Shown: positions 1 through 5,382, counted from the stretch's first letter. The stretch is DNA of 11,344 bases from Candidatus Bathyarchaeum sp. (GCA_003096255.1 PIXS01000103.1:1-11344), one strand, 5' to 3'. The notes: a model not told the origin generated them from the sequence alone. Numbers and translations: made by a program.

Positions 1-479
1 ATCTTTTCTTCTTTGATTACTGTTGTCGTAGCCCGGGTTATCTGGAGTTCAATTGTGTCTCCAGTTGGGTCAGGGCGGTCATCTACTCCCACCACGGCTT
101 TGATGTACCAAGAGACGTTTGCATCGATTCCGTCCAATGTTTCGCGTCCACTGGCGGGAATGTTCACTGTGATTGGGAACGTTTTCCTGAATCCAGGTAC
201 GATGTGCATTGGACCGCTTGCTTTCAAATCTTCTGAGAGAAGCGTTTCTGTATCCCAGTATACGTGGCGTACATTGCGTCTGAGGCGTTGGTTGTACACC
301 CATTGTTCTCGTCTTCTTTTTTCGATGCAGCGGAGTTCTGCTCTGATTTCAGTGGCGTCAAATTCTTCCTTAGATGCTATACTGATTGTTCCGTCTATGC
401 TTGACCCTAAAGCCACTGTTGTTGGAATTTTGAAGGTGATGGTCGTTTTCGGTTTTCTGAACCTTTTGAAGAAGCCCAC
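1..479 (-). CDS. Arrestin-fold (Spo0M-like) protein, 3' part outside the window
   Basis: Reading the minus strand from a GTG at 479 gives 159 uninterrupted residues that continue past the left edge. The protein starts GFFKRFRKPKTTITFKIP and has features of the arrestin N-domain: an early G-x-x-I-x-G-x-I strand pair (residues 25-32), a long basic loop around residues 52-68, a P-G-F strand followed by FPITVNIP, and a later W-Y-I-K-A-V-V-G strand. This all-beta layout matches the arrestin-like/Spo0M superfamily of cytoplasmic scaffold proteins; its partner is unknown. GGAG lies about 10 nt before the GTG, and a TATA-like ATAAATAG near 520-527 would start transcription near 497. Upstream in-frame codons look non-coding. 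The gene follows dodecin on the same strand with a 108-nt gap, so it may have its own promoter. Family is inferred from pattern only. Confidence 0.72.
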   Translation of the reverse strand, partial: MGFFKRFRKPKTTITFKIPTTVALGSSIDGTISIASKEEFDATEIRAELRCIEKRRREQWVYNQRLRRNVRHVYWDTETLLSEDLKASGPMHIVPGFRKTFPITVNIPASGRETLDGIDANVSWYIKAVVGVDDRPDPTGDTIELQITRATTTVIKEEK

Positions 480-587
480 AGCGTTCAGTCTCCGGTTGGA
501 TGATATTTGGAAGATAAAGTGTCTATTTATGATTTGCGTGTCTCTACTTCTGAACGAAACTATGGAATTTTGAAATGTAACTCACGT

Positions 588-791
588 TTATCTTTTTACA
601 ATGAACGCAATTTTGACGTTGGCACTATATTCCACAATCTTGTTGTTCTCTACTTTGGCTGTGCAACGCTTAACATGAACGCTTTTGATGTTCTTGATCG
701 TTTTTGCTGCTTCAGTCACAGCATTTTGAGCAGCCTCGCTCCAGCCATTGGGAGAACTACCTATTAACTCGATAATTTTTACAACAGGCAT
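588..791 (-). CDS. Dodecin family protein
   Basis: Dodecins are small cytoplasmic proteins that form hollow dodecamers; characterised members bind flavins (riboflavin/lumichrome in haloarchaea, FMN in bacteria) and are thought to store or buffer them. At 67 residues this has the usual family length. It shows the expected pattern: strand VVKIIELIGSSPNGW, one amphipathic helix (EAAQNAVTEAAKTIKNI, residues 19-35), then two long strands (VHVKRCTAKVENNKIVEY and NVKIAFIVKR). The tryptophan at residue 17 sits where the flavin-stacking Trp of known dodecins lies. The start is set by a strong GGAGGTG about 6 nt upstream of the ATG. A TATA-like GTATAGAAAA on the minus strand (839-848) would give a leader of about 27 nt. 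Ligand preference cannot be read from sequence. Confidence 0.95.
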   Translation of the reverse strand: MPVVKIIELIGSSPNGWSEAAQNAVTEAAKTIKNIKSVHVKRCTAKVENNKIVEYSANVKIAFIVKR

Positions 792-838
792 AACCCTTCA
801 CCTCCCCATTAACAATTGGGCTTCGAGTGCACTTCAGC

Positions 839-903
839 TTTTCTATACCCGTAATCAGCCAAAAACTGTAGTGAAGAAAAAAGTCAACACATCCTTTTTA
901 TTT
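839..903. promoter_or_regulatory. Divergent promoter region of dodecin and the 943 gene
   Basis: Two archaeal-type TATA candidates face away from each other in this 151-nt intergenic space. GTATAGAAAA on the minus strand (839-848) suits dodecin. CTTTTTATTT on the plus strand (894-903) would place the transcript start near 925, about 18 nt before the ATG at 943. Assigned by spacing and base composition only. Confidence 0.4.
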
Positions 904-942
904 CAGCCCCAGTTAATCCATTGAAAGAAAAGGGAAAATCTA

Positions 943-1464
943 ATGACAATTATTATCGATGATGCAGGAACTGGAGACCTGCTTTATGGCGCTGTCATCG
1001 GCGCATATCGCGATTCAACTAGCGAATTCACATACGAAGTCATCGACGTAAAATATTTCAAAGCCAACTTCTTTACACGCAAAGCATACCTGACCCAAGC
1101 CTCAAAAATCGTGTCTAAGCTACTTGCTCAGATGAAACCAAAGCCCGACGAAGAAATTCACATCTGCAGAGGCTACATATTTGATACGGCTATCGAGAAA
1201 CTCAAAAAGAAATATGGCGAAGACAAAATTATCAGAGTCAAAGTGGAAGGAGACGCACAAGACCTCACAGAAATCGCTTACCTTGACGAACTAAGGAACC
1301 TTGGTTATGAACCCATTGAAGAAAGAGACAGCAAAAGAGCAAAAAGTTTCTTTCATATGTTGAATTGGCTAAAGAAAAACCCAGACATGCTACCCTACGC
1401 AAAAAGTGGCTGGCCACGACTAAAAAGATACAAACTATTCAGGACAAAAAATCGGCGCGAATAG
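943..1464 (+). CDS. Conserved archaeal protein of unknown function, possibly RNase H-like fold
   Basis: A 173-residue soluble protein with no signal peptide or membrane segment. I do not recognise a named family, but it looks like a conserved archaeal protein rather than a chance ORF. The N-terminus (IIIDDAGTGDLLYGAVIGAY, residues 3-22) puts acidic residues D6, D7 and D12 in what looks like a beta hairpin. It is followed by a third strand (YEVIDVKYF), a helix (residues 46-65), a strand plus helix (IHICRGYIFDTAIEKLKKKYG), and a strand with E102, D104 and D107 (VKVEGDAQDLTE). The basic C-terminus contains KRAKSFFHML and SGWPRLKRYK. That order resembles RNase H/RuvC-like nuclease folds, which is inference only. 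A weak AAAAGGGA lies about 8 nt before the ATG. The gene is divergent from dodecin and 94 nt ahead of the DUF1893 gene. Confidence 0.8.
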   Translation: MTIIIDDAGTGDLLYGAVIGAYRDSTSEFTYEVIDVKYFKANFFTRKAYLTQASKIVSKLLAQMKPKPDEEIHICRGYIFDTAIEKLKKKYGEDKIIRVKVEGDAQDLTEIAYLDELRNLGYEPIEERDSKRAKSFFHMLNWLKKNPDMLPYAKSGWPRLKRYKLFRTKNRRE

Positions 1465-1558
1465 TCAACTCGTAGTGTTTCACCCAAAACCGGATTCTGG
1501 GGTAAGTTGTAGGTAAACATTTTTCTGAATGTTTCACTGTTCACTCAGAGTGATAATC

Positions 1559-2011
1559 ATGGAAAGCCAAGACTTAGAGCTTGCCAAGCTGAAGCTGACA
1601 GAAAAAGACCTTAGTTTAGTGATTGCGAAGCAGGGAAAGGTTATCTTCGAAACACGCAAGCCTGGAATAAGCGGATTTCTACAAGCCCTCAAAGAACAGG
1701 AAAAGAAATTAGTTGGAGCCTCAGCAGCTGACAAGATTGTTGGTGTGGCAGCAGCAATGCTCTGTGTCTACTCTGGATTGGTTTCTATTTTTGCTTTGAG
1801 CGTCAGCGAGGCGGGAATCAGGGTCCTTGAAGACAACAACATTGCATGCGTTTTTGAAAAAAAAGTTACACACATCCTTAATCGTAACAAAACTGATGTG
1901 TGTCCCTTCGAAAAACTGGCTATGAGTTCTGGAAGCCCAGATGATGCATATGTGAAGCTAAAGTCGTTAGCTAATCAAATGATGAAGAAATCATCTGGTA
2001 GCAACTGTTGA
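1559..2011 (+). CDS. DUF1893 domain protein
   Basis: A 150-residue protein matching the DUF1893 pattern: strand-loop LVIAKQGKVIFETRKPGISGFLQAL (residues 20-44), the conserved core GASAADKIVGVAAAMLCVYSG (53-73), an E-x-G-I-x-V-L helix (84-90), the I-L-N-R-N strand (106-110) and the C-P-F-E-K-L motif (115-120). DUF1893 proteins have a cytidine-deaminase-like fold in solved structures, but no activity is established; C69, C97 and C115 are candidate functional cysteines. A start 30 nt upstream at 1529 would add ten residues (FHCSLRVII after the start). I prefer the ATG at 1559 because homologues begin near this point and GAGTGAT, which can pair with the 16S tail, lies just before it. The 3' end faces the SPFH gene. 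Confidence 0.88.
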   Translation: MESQDLELAKLKLTEKDLSLVIAKQGKVIFETRKPGISGFLQALKEQEKKLVGASAADKIVGVAAAMLCVYSGLVSIFALSVSEAGIRVLEDNNIACVFEKKVTHILNRNKTDVCPFEKLAMSSGSPDDAYVKLKSLANQMMKKSSGSNC

Positions 2012-2047
2012 CGTTTTATATATAAAAAATTGAGAAAAAGGGTGGTT

Positions 2048-2069
2048 ACTGGCTACTTTTTTAGCCAGT
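2048..2069. terminator. Hairpin between convergent DUF1893 and SPFH genes
   Basis: An 8-bp perfect stem, ACTGGCTA with TAGCCAGT, encloses a T-rich loop (2056-2061) and overlaps the stop codon of the minus-strand SPFH gene. T tracts lie on both sides of the junction: TTTTTT at 2057-2062 on the plus strand, and T runs on the minus strand just past the SPFH stop. Archaeal RNA polymerase ends at U-rich tracts, so this could serve both genes. Confidence 0.45.
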
Positions 2070-3017
2070 TGGGGAGGGCAGTAGTATAGGAGTTCCGTCA
2101 GGAGCCATTATCAGCATGTCAATGTCTGGAGCTATCTTCTGTAGAGTTTGTACCACTAGATAGAGTTCAGCAACTCTTGTTTCGTTACTTGAATCTACTC
2201 CTGCAGCCTCAAGAACAAGCTCTATTGCCTGTTTTGTTGCATTCGCTTCAATGATTGTAGCGTTTGCGTTGGCTGTTGCCTCGATGGTAATTTTCTCAGC
2301 GTTTGCAGTGGCGTTGATGACTATTATTTGCCGTTCAAATTCAGCTTGAATCTTCTGTTGTTCTGCAACCAGCTTGTCTTCAATAGATGAGGTATACCTC
2401 GCTGGGTATCCAATGTTTCTGAGCTCAAACTCAAAGTCTGTAATCGCGCCAGCTAACTGAGCTGATGAGCTGATTTTGTTCCAGATAGCATCCCGCATGG
2501 TCTGAGCCACAAAATCTCTTCTTTCAATGGTTTCGATTGTGTTGAATTCTTTCGTAACTATTCTGACCTGTTCCCGTGCAATAGATGCTATGATGTCATT
2601 TTTCCAGTTCTTTTGGGGCAGATTTTCATACAAGTCCGTAACTTTCGAAGGGTCAAGTCTCCACCTCATCATGATGTCGATTTCCATCTCCAGCTGGTCT
2701 TTTGAAAAGCTTTTCACTGTCGGAAAGTCTGCTGTTTGGTCATATCCGTCGCCCCACATACCCAATATGTCTACTGCAACTTTGATTTGTACAGCGTTAA
2801 CCCACGGAGCCTTTGTTGCCCAAGTAGGACCTAAGGACGGTCCACTAATTTGACCACTCATGGGGTCAACCATTACAACGGCGTTGCCTACAGGCACGTT
2901 TACCCACATGCTTAAGAAGAAGACTCCTAAGAAGGCTACTAACAGTACCACAATTATGGCTACTGCGATGCCTATTTTTGAAGGGGCTCTAAATCTGTCT
3001 CCATATTCCATTTTCAT
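2061..3017 (-). CDS. Membrane-anchored SPFH/band-7 (stomatin/prohibitin-like) protein
   Basis: A 318-residue protein with a basic N-terminus (K2, R8, R10, K14), one hydrophobic segment at about 15-37, an SPFH domain (about 38-215), and a helical Ala/Glu-rich segment (214-272) likely to form a coiled coil. SPFH motifs include VPVGNAVVMVDPMSG, the LEMEIDIMMRWRLDP strand pair and IASIAREQVRIVTKEF. Such proteins form membrane-associated rings that organise microdomains or control proteases; no NfeD or FtsH partner is present here. The positive N-terminus predicts that the SPFH domain lies outside the cell, as in HflK/HflC (inference). Four N-x-T sequons (N235, N252, N259, N278) cluster in the helical part. 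The first of two ATGs is chosen: GGAGGTG lies 5 nt before it, against 11 nt for the ATG at 3011. Confidence 0.92.
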   Translation of the reverse strand: MKMEYGDRFRAPSKIGIAVAIIVVLLVAFLGVFFLSMWVNVPVGNAVVMVDPMSGQISGPSLGPTWATKAPWVNAVQIKVAVDILGMWGDGYDQTADFPTVKSFSKDQLEMEIDIMMRWRLDPSKVTDLYENLPQKNWKNDIIASIAREQVRIVTKEFNTIETIERRDFVAQTMRDAIWNKISSSAQLAGAITDFEFELRNIGYPARYTSSIEDKLVAEQQKIQAEFERQIIVINATANAEKITIEATANANATIIEANATKQAIELVLEAAGVDSSNETRVAELYLVVQTLQKIAPDIDMLIMAPDGTPILLPSPTG

Positions 3018-3083
3018 TTTTTCACCTCCACTATTCCTTTGTAAATTAACAAAAAAATGTGCTGTTCAGGTTGTGTCACGGAG

Positions 3084-3126
3084 TTGAAAAGTCCACCTGG
3101 TCTCATTACCCTTTTCAATTTATATA
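3084..3126 (-). promoter_or_regulatory. SPFH gene promoter with flanking inverted repeat
   Basis: On the minus strand, TATATAAA (3119-3126) predicts a transcript start near 3096, about 80 nt before the SPFH start codon. A perfect 8-bp inverted repeat, TTGAAAAG (3084-3091) and CTTTTCAA (3111-3118), brackets that predicted start. It touches the TATA box on one side and lies just downstream of the start on the other. This fits an operator or a leader hairpin. Confidence 0.45.
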
Positions 3127-3189
3127 CTTACACCATATATAACCAAATCTAAATATTTTTCCAAAATAGTATATGTATCTTTATTGAAT

Positions 3190-3238
3190 CTATATAGACA
3201 AATTTTGATACACCGCGTCTACTCACACCTATATAGAC
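3190..3238. repeat. Two copies of CTATATAGAC
   Basis: The ten bases CTATATAGAC occur at 3190-3199 and 3229-3238, with starts 39 nt apart. Each holds the palindrome CTATATAG. They sit in the 250-nt AT-rich space between the SPFH promoter and the 3' end of the flavodoxin gene, where I see no gene. The function is unknown; they may be regulator sites or chance in AT-rich DNA. Confidence 0.35.
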
Positions 3239-3267
3239 TCAAAAACAGAAACGAAACATGCATCAGC

Positions 3268-3726
3268 CTAACTCATGCTTGTCTTCAAGATCTTTTCAGC
3301 AACAGTTTTTCCAAGTTTGCGGCACTCTTCCAAACCTTTGCTGTCTGGATTATACTTTATCCGCAGAGCAGGCTCAATGACATCCATTCCAAATCGGTTC
3401 TTCATAATCTCAGTCAGCATGTTTGGTGCTTCTCCACTCCAGCCATATGACCCGAAGGCTGCTCCCACCTTGCCTTTCAGGCTTATCTCTTGTTTGGATG
3501 CTCCCTCTAGAAGGTTCTTCATGTCAATGCCGATATCATGGTAGTATGTAGGCATCCCAAGAATTATGGCATCTGCCTCTTCTAACTCCTCAGGTCTAAC
3601 AAAATACTTCACTTCTACTTTAATGCCCACAACAGACTTAGCTCCCTCTTCGATCGCCCTAGCCATTTTTTCTGTGTTGCCAGTTTGGCTGTAATAAACT
3701 ATGAGAACTTTAAGCGTATTCGTCAA
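3268..3726 (-). CDS. Flavodoxin-like FMN protein
   Basis: A 152-residue flavodoxin fold. The FMN phosphate loop is YYSQTGNTEKMA (residues 11-22), and the isoalloxazine-binding loops are ILGMPTYYHDIG (55-66) and AFGSYGWSGEAP (90-101). The last loop closely resembles the flavodoxin domain of A-type flavoproteins (FprA/flavo-diiron proteins) and some WrbA-like proteins. No diiron domain is fused or adjacent, so this is probably a stand-alone electron carrier or small flavoprotein whose partner cannot be named. It is cytoplasmic, with no signal or membrane segment. The start is a TTG preceded by GAGGAAGG with good spacing; no upstream ATG is in frame. The minus-strand TATA-like CTTATATC (about 3758-3766) and a perfect dyad just upstream (3775-3790) suggest regulated transcription. 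Confidence 0.9.
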   Translation of the reverse strand: MTNTLKVLIVYYSQTGNTEKMARAIEEGAKSVVGIKVEVKYFVRPEELEEADAIILGMPTYYHDIGIDMKNLLEGASKQEISLKGKVGAAFGSYGWSGEAPNMLTEIMKNRFGMDVIEPALRIKYNPDSKGLEECRKLGKTVAEKILKTSMS

Positions 3727-3774
3727 ATTCCTTCCTCTATTAATGTGAATGTGGCTGATATAAGATAACTTTTA

Positions 3775-3790
3775 CGTGTGCTATCACACG
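3775..3790. promoter_or_regulatory. Perfect 16-bp dyad upstream of the flavodoxin promoter
   Basis: CGTGTG and CACACG are separated by CTAT, a perfect palindromic site about 9 nt upstream of the minus-strand TATA-like box of the flavodoxin gene. The TGTG-n4-CACA core is a typical layout for a dimeric winged-helix regulator. The rest of the 3727-3873 intergenic space holds only AT-rich promoter sequence. Confidence 0.45.
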
Positions 3791-3873
3791 AAAGAGACAG
3801 TTCAAATTCAAGTAGTCTAACATTAAACATGTTTTGCCCATTTTGTTATTGCCTTTTCAACGCTGTTAAGAAA

Positions 3874-3882
3874 ACTATTTAT
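3874..3882 (+). promoter_or_regulatory. TATA-like box of the riboswitch-crcB transcript
   Basis: ACTATTTAT in an A/T-rich stretch lies 25-30 nt before the first base of the riboswitch pseudoknot (3908). It would therefore start the transcript almost exactly at the aptamer. Position fits archaeal spacing; sequence match is approximate. Confidence 0.4.
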
Positions 3883-3907
3883 TTTTCGTTTTGTTTCCCA
3901 GTTGGCT

Positions 3908-3972
3908 AAGGCGATGAGGCTCGCCTTTAACCGCCTTTGCTTCCTGTTTTGCATGGGCTGATAGCTTCTACC
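3908..3972 (+). promoter_or_regulatory. Fluoride riboswitch aptamer (crcB motif)
   Basis: This leader segment matches the crcB RNA consensus closely, including the conserved blocks GGCGATGAGGCTCGCC (3910-3925) and GGGCTGATAGCTTCTACC (3955-3972). The expected helices form. A pseudoknot pairs AAGGCG (3908-3913) with CGCCTT (3922-3927). The core stem pairs GAGGCT (3916-3921) with AGCTTC (3963-3968), one G-U. A side hairpin pairs GCCTTTGC (3933-3940) with GCATGGGC (3951-3958), one mismatch. Fluoride riboswitches sense intracellular fluoride through Mg2+ ions and switch on fluoride efflux. The next gene downstream is the fluoride channel crcB on the same strand, which independently supports the call. 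Confidence 0.93.
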
Positions 3973-4073
3973 AACCTTCAACAAAAAAGGAGAAAGAACT
4001 GGTTGCAGGAAGTAGGGCGGCTGATTAGTTCACCAGAAATGGTGGTCTTGGACAGTTTTTCGTTTGAAACCAA
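3973..4073 (+). promoter_or_regulatory. Candidate riboswitch expression platform
   Basis: Bases 4005-4020 are complementary to 3931-3947. CAGGAAG (4006-4012) pairs with CTTCCTG (3940-3946) and GGCGG (4016-4020) with CCGCC (3931-3935), joined by G-U and A-U pairs and one bulge. This roughly 15-bp helix would use up the 5' arm of the aptamer side hairpin, so the two folds exclude each other. Downstream, CACCA-GAAA-TGGTG (4031-4044) forms a tetraloop hairpin, followed by TTTTTCGTTT (4056-4065). That T-rich tract could allow transcription to end early. Which fold is ON, and whether control is by termination or translation, is not readable from sequence. Confidence 0.5.
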
Positions 4074-4110
4074 TCTTCAGTTTGCTGTTGTAGTGAGGGA
4101 TTTGTAAAAT

Positions 4111-4488
4111 ATGAAAGGAATTGAATTGATTTTTTTGGCAGTAGGTGCGGTTATTGGAGCGTGCATACGTTACAGAATAACTGAATCGTCGATGGTTCTA
4201 GGAGGGCTTTCCATTAACGTTCTCATTGTCAATGTCATTGGAAGCTTCATTTTAGGCATTTTTTCTGTTGTTTCTCCTTTTTTGAATTTAGACACAAGCT
4301 ATGCACTGTTCATGTCAGTAGGTTTCTGTGGTTCATTAACAAGCATGTCATCGTTTGCCCATGAAACCTGCAATTTGTTGGATAACGGTTCATTTCATCT
4401 GGCTGTTTTGAACATAATTGCCAACCTGTTTCTATCCTTGGGCGCCTTAGTGGCAGGCAGAACACTAAGCACAATTATACTACATTAG
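4111..4488 (+). CDS. crcB: Fluoride ion channel CrcB/Fluc
   Basis: A 125-residue membrane protein of normal CrcB length with four hydrophobic segments (about 4-20, 33-55, 63-85, 97-120). CrcB/Fluc proteins form dual-topology dimers with two fluoride pores and lower cytoplasmic fluoride. Visible signatures are the polar-track asparagine in NVIGSFILG (N41) and the segment-3 motif GFCGSLTSMSSFAHET (71-86), corresponding to the G-F-C-G-x-x-T-T-F-S-T-F block of characterised channels. Here the first pore Phe of that block is Met (M79) while the second is kept (F82). As one short gene with no second crcB copy next to it, a homodimer is expected. GTGAGGGAT lies about 8-10 nt before the ATG. The preceding fluoride riboswitch predicts induction by fluoride. 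Confidence 0.95.
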   Translation: MKGIELIFLAVGAVIGACIRYRITESSMVLGGLSINVLIVNVIGSFILGIFSVVSPFLNLDTSYALFMSVGFCGSLTSMSSFAHETCNLLDNGSFHLAVLNIIANLFLSLGALVAGRTLSTIILH

Positions 4489-4514
4489 AAGGAGGAAAAA
4501 GGGTTTCAAACTCC

Positions 4515-4530
4515 GAAATTACTTTTAAAT
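4515..4530 (+). promoter_or_regulatory. Promoter of the MTA phosphorylase gene
   Basis: CGAAATTA followed by CTTTTAAAT (4522-4530) is a good archaeal BRE/TATA pair. It predicts transcription from about 4550, giving a leader of roughly 20-25 nt that includes AGGAAG (4561-4566) before the ATG at 4574. MTAP is thus probably transcribed separately from crcB. Confidence 0.5.
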
Positions 4531-4573
4531 CATTCGTGATGTAATTAGTTTAAGCACTACAGGAAGTGTTGGT

Positions 4574-5371
4574 ATGAGTGTGACAGAAACTGCTGAGATA
4601 GGAATAATAGGTGGAACAGGAGTCTATGATCAAGATAGTTTTGAGGACGTCAAAGAAGTTAAGGTCTACACTCCCTTCGGGGAAACATCCGACCTCGTTT
4701 CAATTGGCGTCTACAAGAACGTTAAGGTAGCCTTTATTCCCCGACATGGAAGAAACCACACAATTCCTCCTCACAAAGTAAACTATCGTGCAAACATATG
4801 GGCACTAAAACAGTTAGGTGTAAAACAAGTAATCGCCACAGCGGCAGTGGGAAGCCTGCGAGAAGATTTTGGTCCCGGAACCTTTGTTGTTCCAGACCAG
4901 TTTATTGACCGAACCAAAAAAAGGTTAGACACATTCTATGAAGGCGGACAAGTCTGTCACATCTCCGCGGCTGACCCCTTCTTTGAACAGCTTCGACCTT
5001 TATTCATCAATGCCGCCCAGAAACTAGAATTAGACGTTAAAGATAATGGAACATACGTTTGCATTGAAGGACCACGATTCTCAACCAGAGCAGAATCCCG
5101 ACTATTCCAGATGTGGAAAGCAGACGTTGTGGGCATGACCCTTTATCCTGAATGCGTTCTAGCCAGAGAAGCAGAACTGTGCTACGTTTCAATCTCAATA
5201 GTGACCGACTATGACGTGTGGGCTGAGAGCCCGGTGTCTACAAAAGAGGTTATAGAAAAAGCCAAAAAAAGTAACGAAGATTTGAAGAAGCTGATTTTGG
5301 AGATGCTTCCTCAAATGCCGAAAACCCGAACCTGCAACTGTGGTTCTGCACTCAAAGATGCCCTAATGTAA
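4574..5371 (+). CDS. mtnP: S-methyl-5'-thioadenosine phosphorylase
   Basis: This cytoplasmic enzyme of the purine nucleoside phosphorylase family splits methylthioadenosine with phosphate into adenine and 5-methylthioribose-1-phosphate, clearing the by-product of polyamine synthesis and other SAM reactions. At 265 residues it has the normal length. Phosphate and ribose contacts are visible in GIIGGTGVYD (10-19), RHGRNHTIPPHKVNYRANI (57-75) and TAAVGSL (89-95). Substrate residues lie in EGPRFSTRAES (165-175), VGMTLYPE (186-193) and TDYDVW (211-216); the two Asp of TDYD favour adenine over 6-oxopurines. The C-terminus carries a C-N-C motif (C254-C256), like the CXC disulfide motif of Sulfolobus MTAP II. 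Its stop codon is 11 nt from that of the convergent phosphoribosyltransferase, a functionally fitting neighbour. Confidence 0.95.
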   Translation: MSVTETAEIGIIGGTGVYDQDSFEDVKEVKVYTPFGETSDLVSIGVYKNVKVAFIPRHGRNHTIPPHKVNYRANIWALKQLGVKQVIATAAVGSLREDFGPGTFVVPDQFIDRTKKRLDTFYEGGQVCHISAADPFFEQLRPLFINAAQKLELDVKDNGTYVCIEGPRFSTRAESRLFQMWKADVVGMTLYPECVLAREAELCYVSISIVTDYDVWAESPVSTKEVIEKAKKSNEDLKKLILEMLPQMPKTRTCNCGSALKDALM

Positions 5372-5382
5372 ACGCTACATAG

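Noticed and set aside
79..303. Minus-strand 74-residue frame
   Set aside because: It lies in a shifted frame within the arrestin-like gene and is very rich in Arg, Gln and His without pattern.
13..573. Plus-strand 186-residue open frame
   Set aside because: It is antisense to the arrestin-like gene. Its composition is Ser/Arg/Leu-rich with no family pattern, while the minus strand gives a coherent beta-rich protein.
507..767. Plus-strand frame over the dodecin gene
   Set aside because: Dodecin on the other strand is unmistakable and has a strong ribosome site.
3130..3260. Possible CRISPR-like array from CTATATAGAC copies
   Set aside because: Only two short copies, repeat unit too small and AT-rich, no further units and no cas genes.
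3184..3450. Plus-strand 88-residue frame
   Set aside because: Most of it is antisense to the flavodoxin gene, and no promoter or ribosome site precedes it.
4489..4503. GAAGGAGGAAAAAGGG, a strong ribosome-site-like sequence after crcB
   Set aside because: No start codon follows at usable distance; the next ATG is followed at once by a stop. Probably chance.
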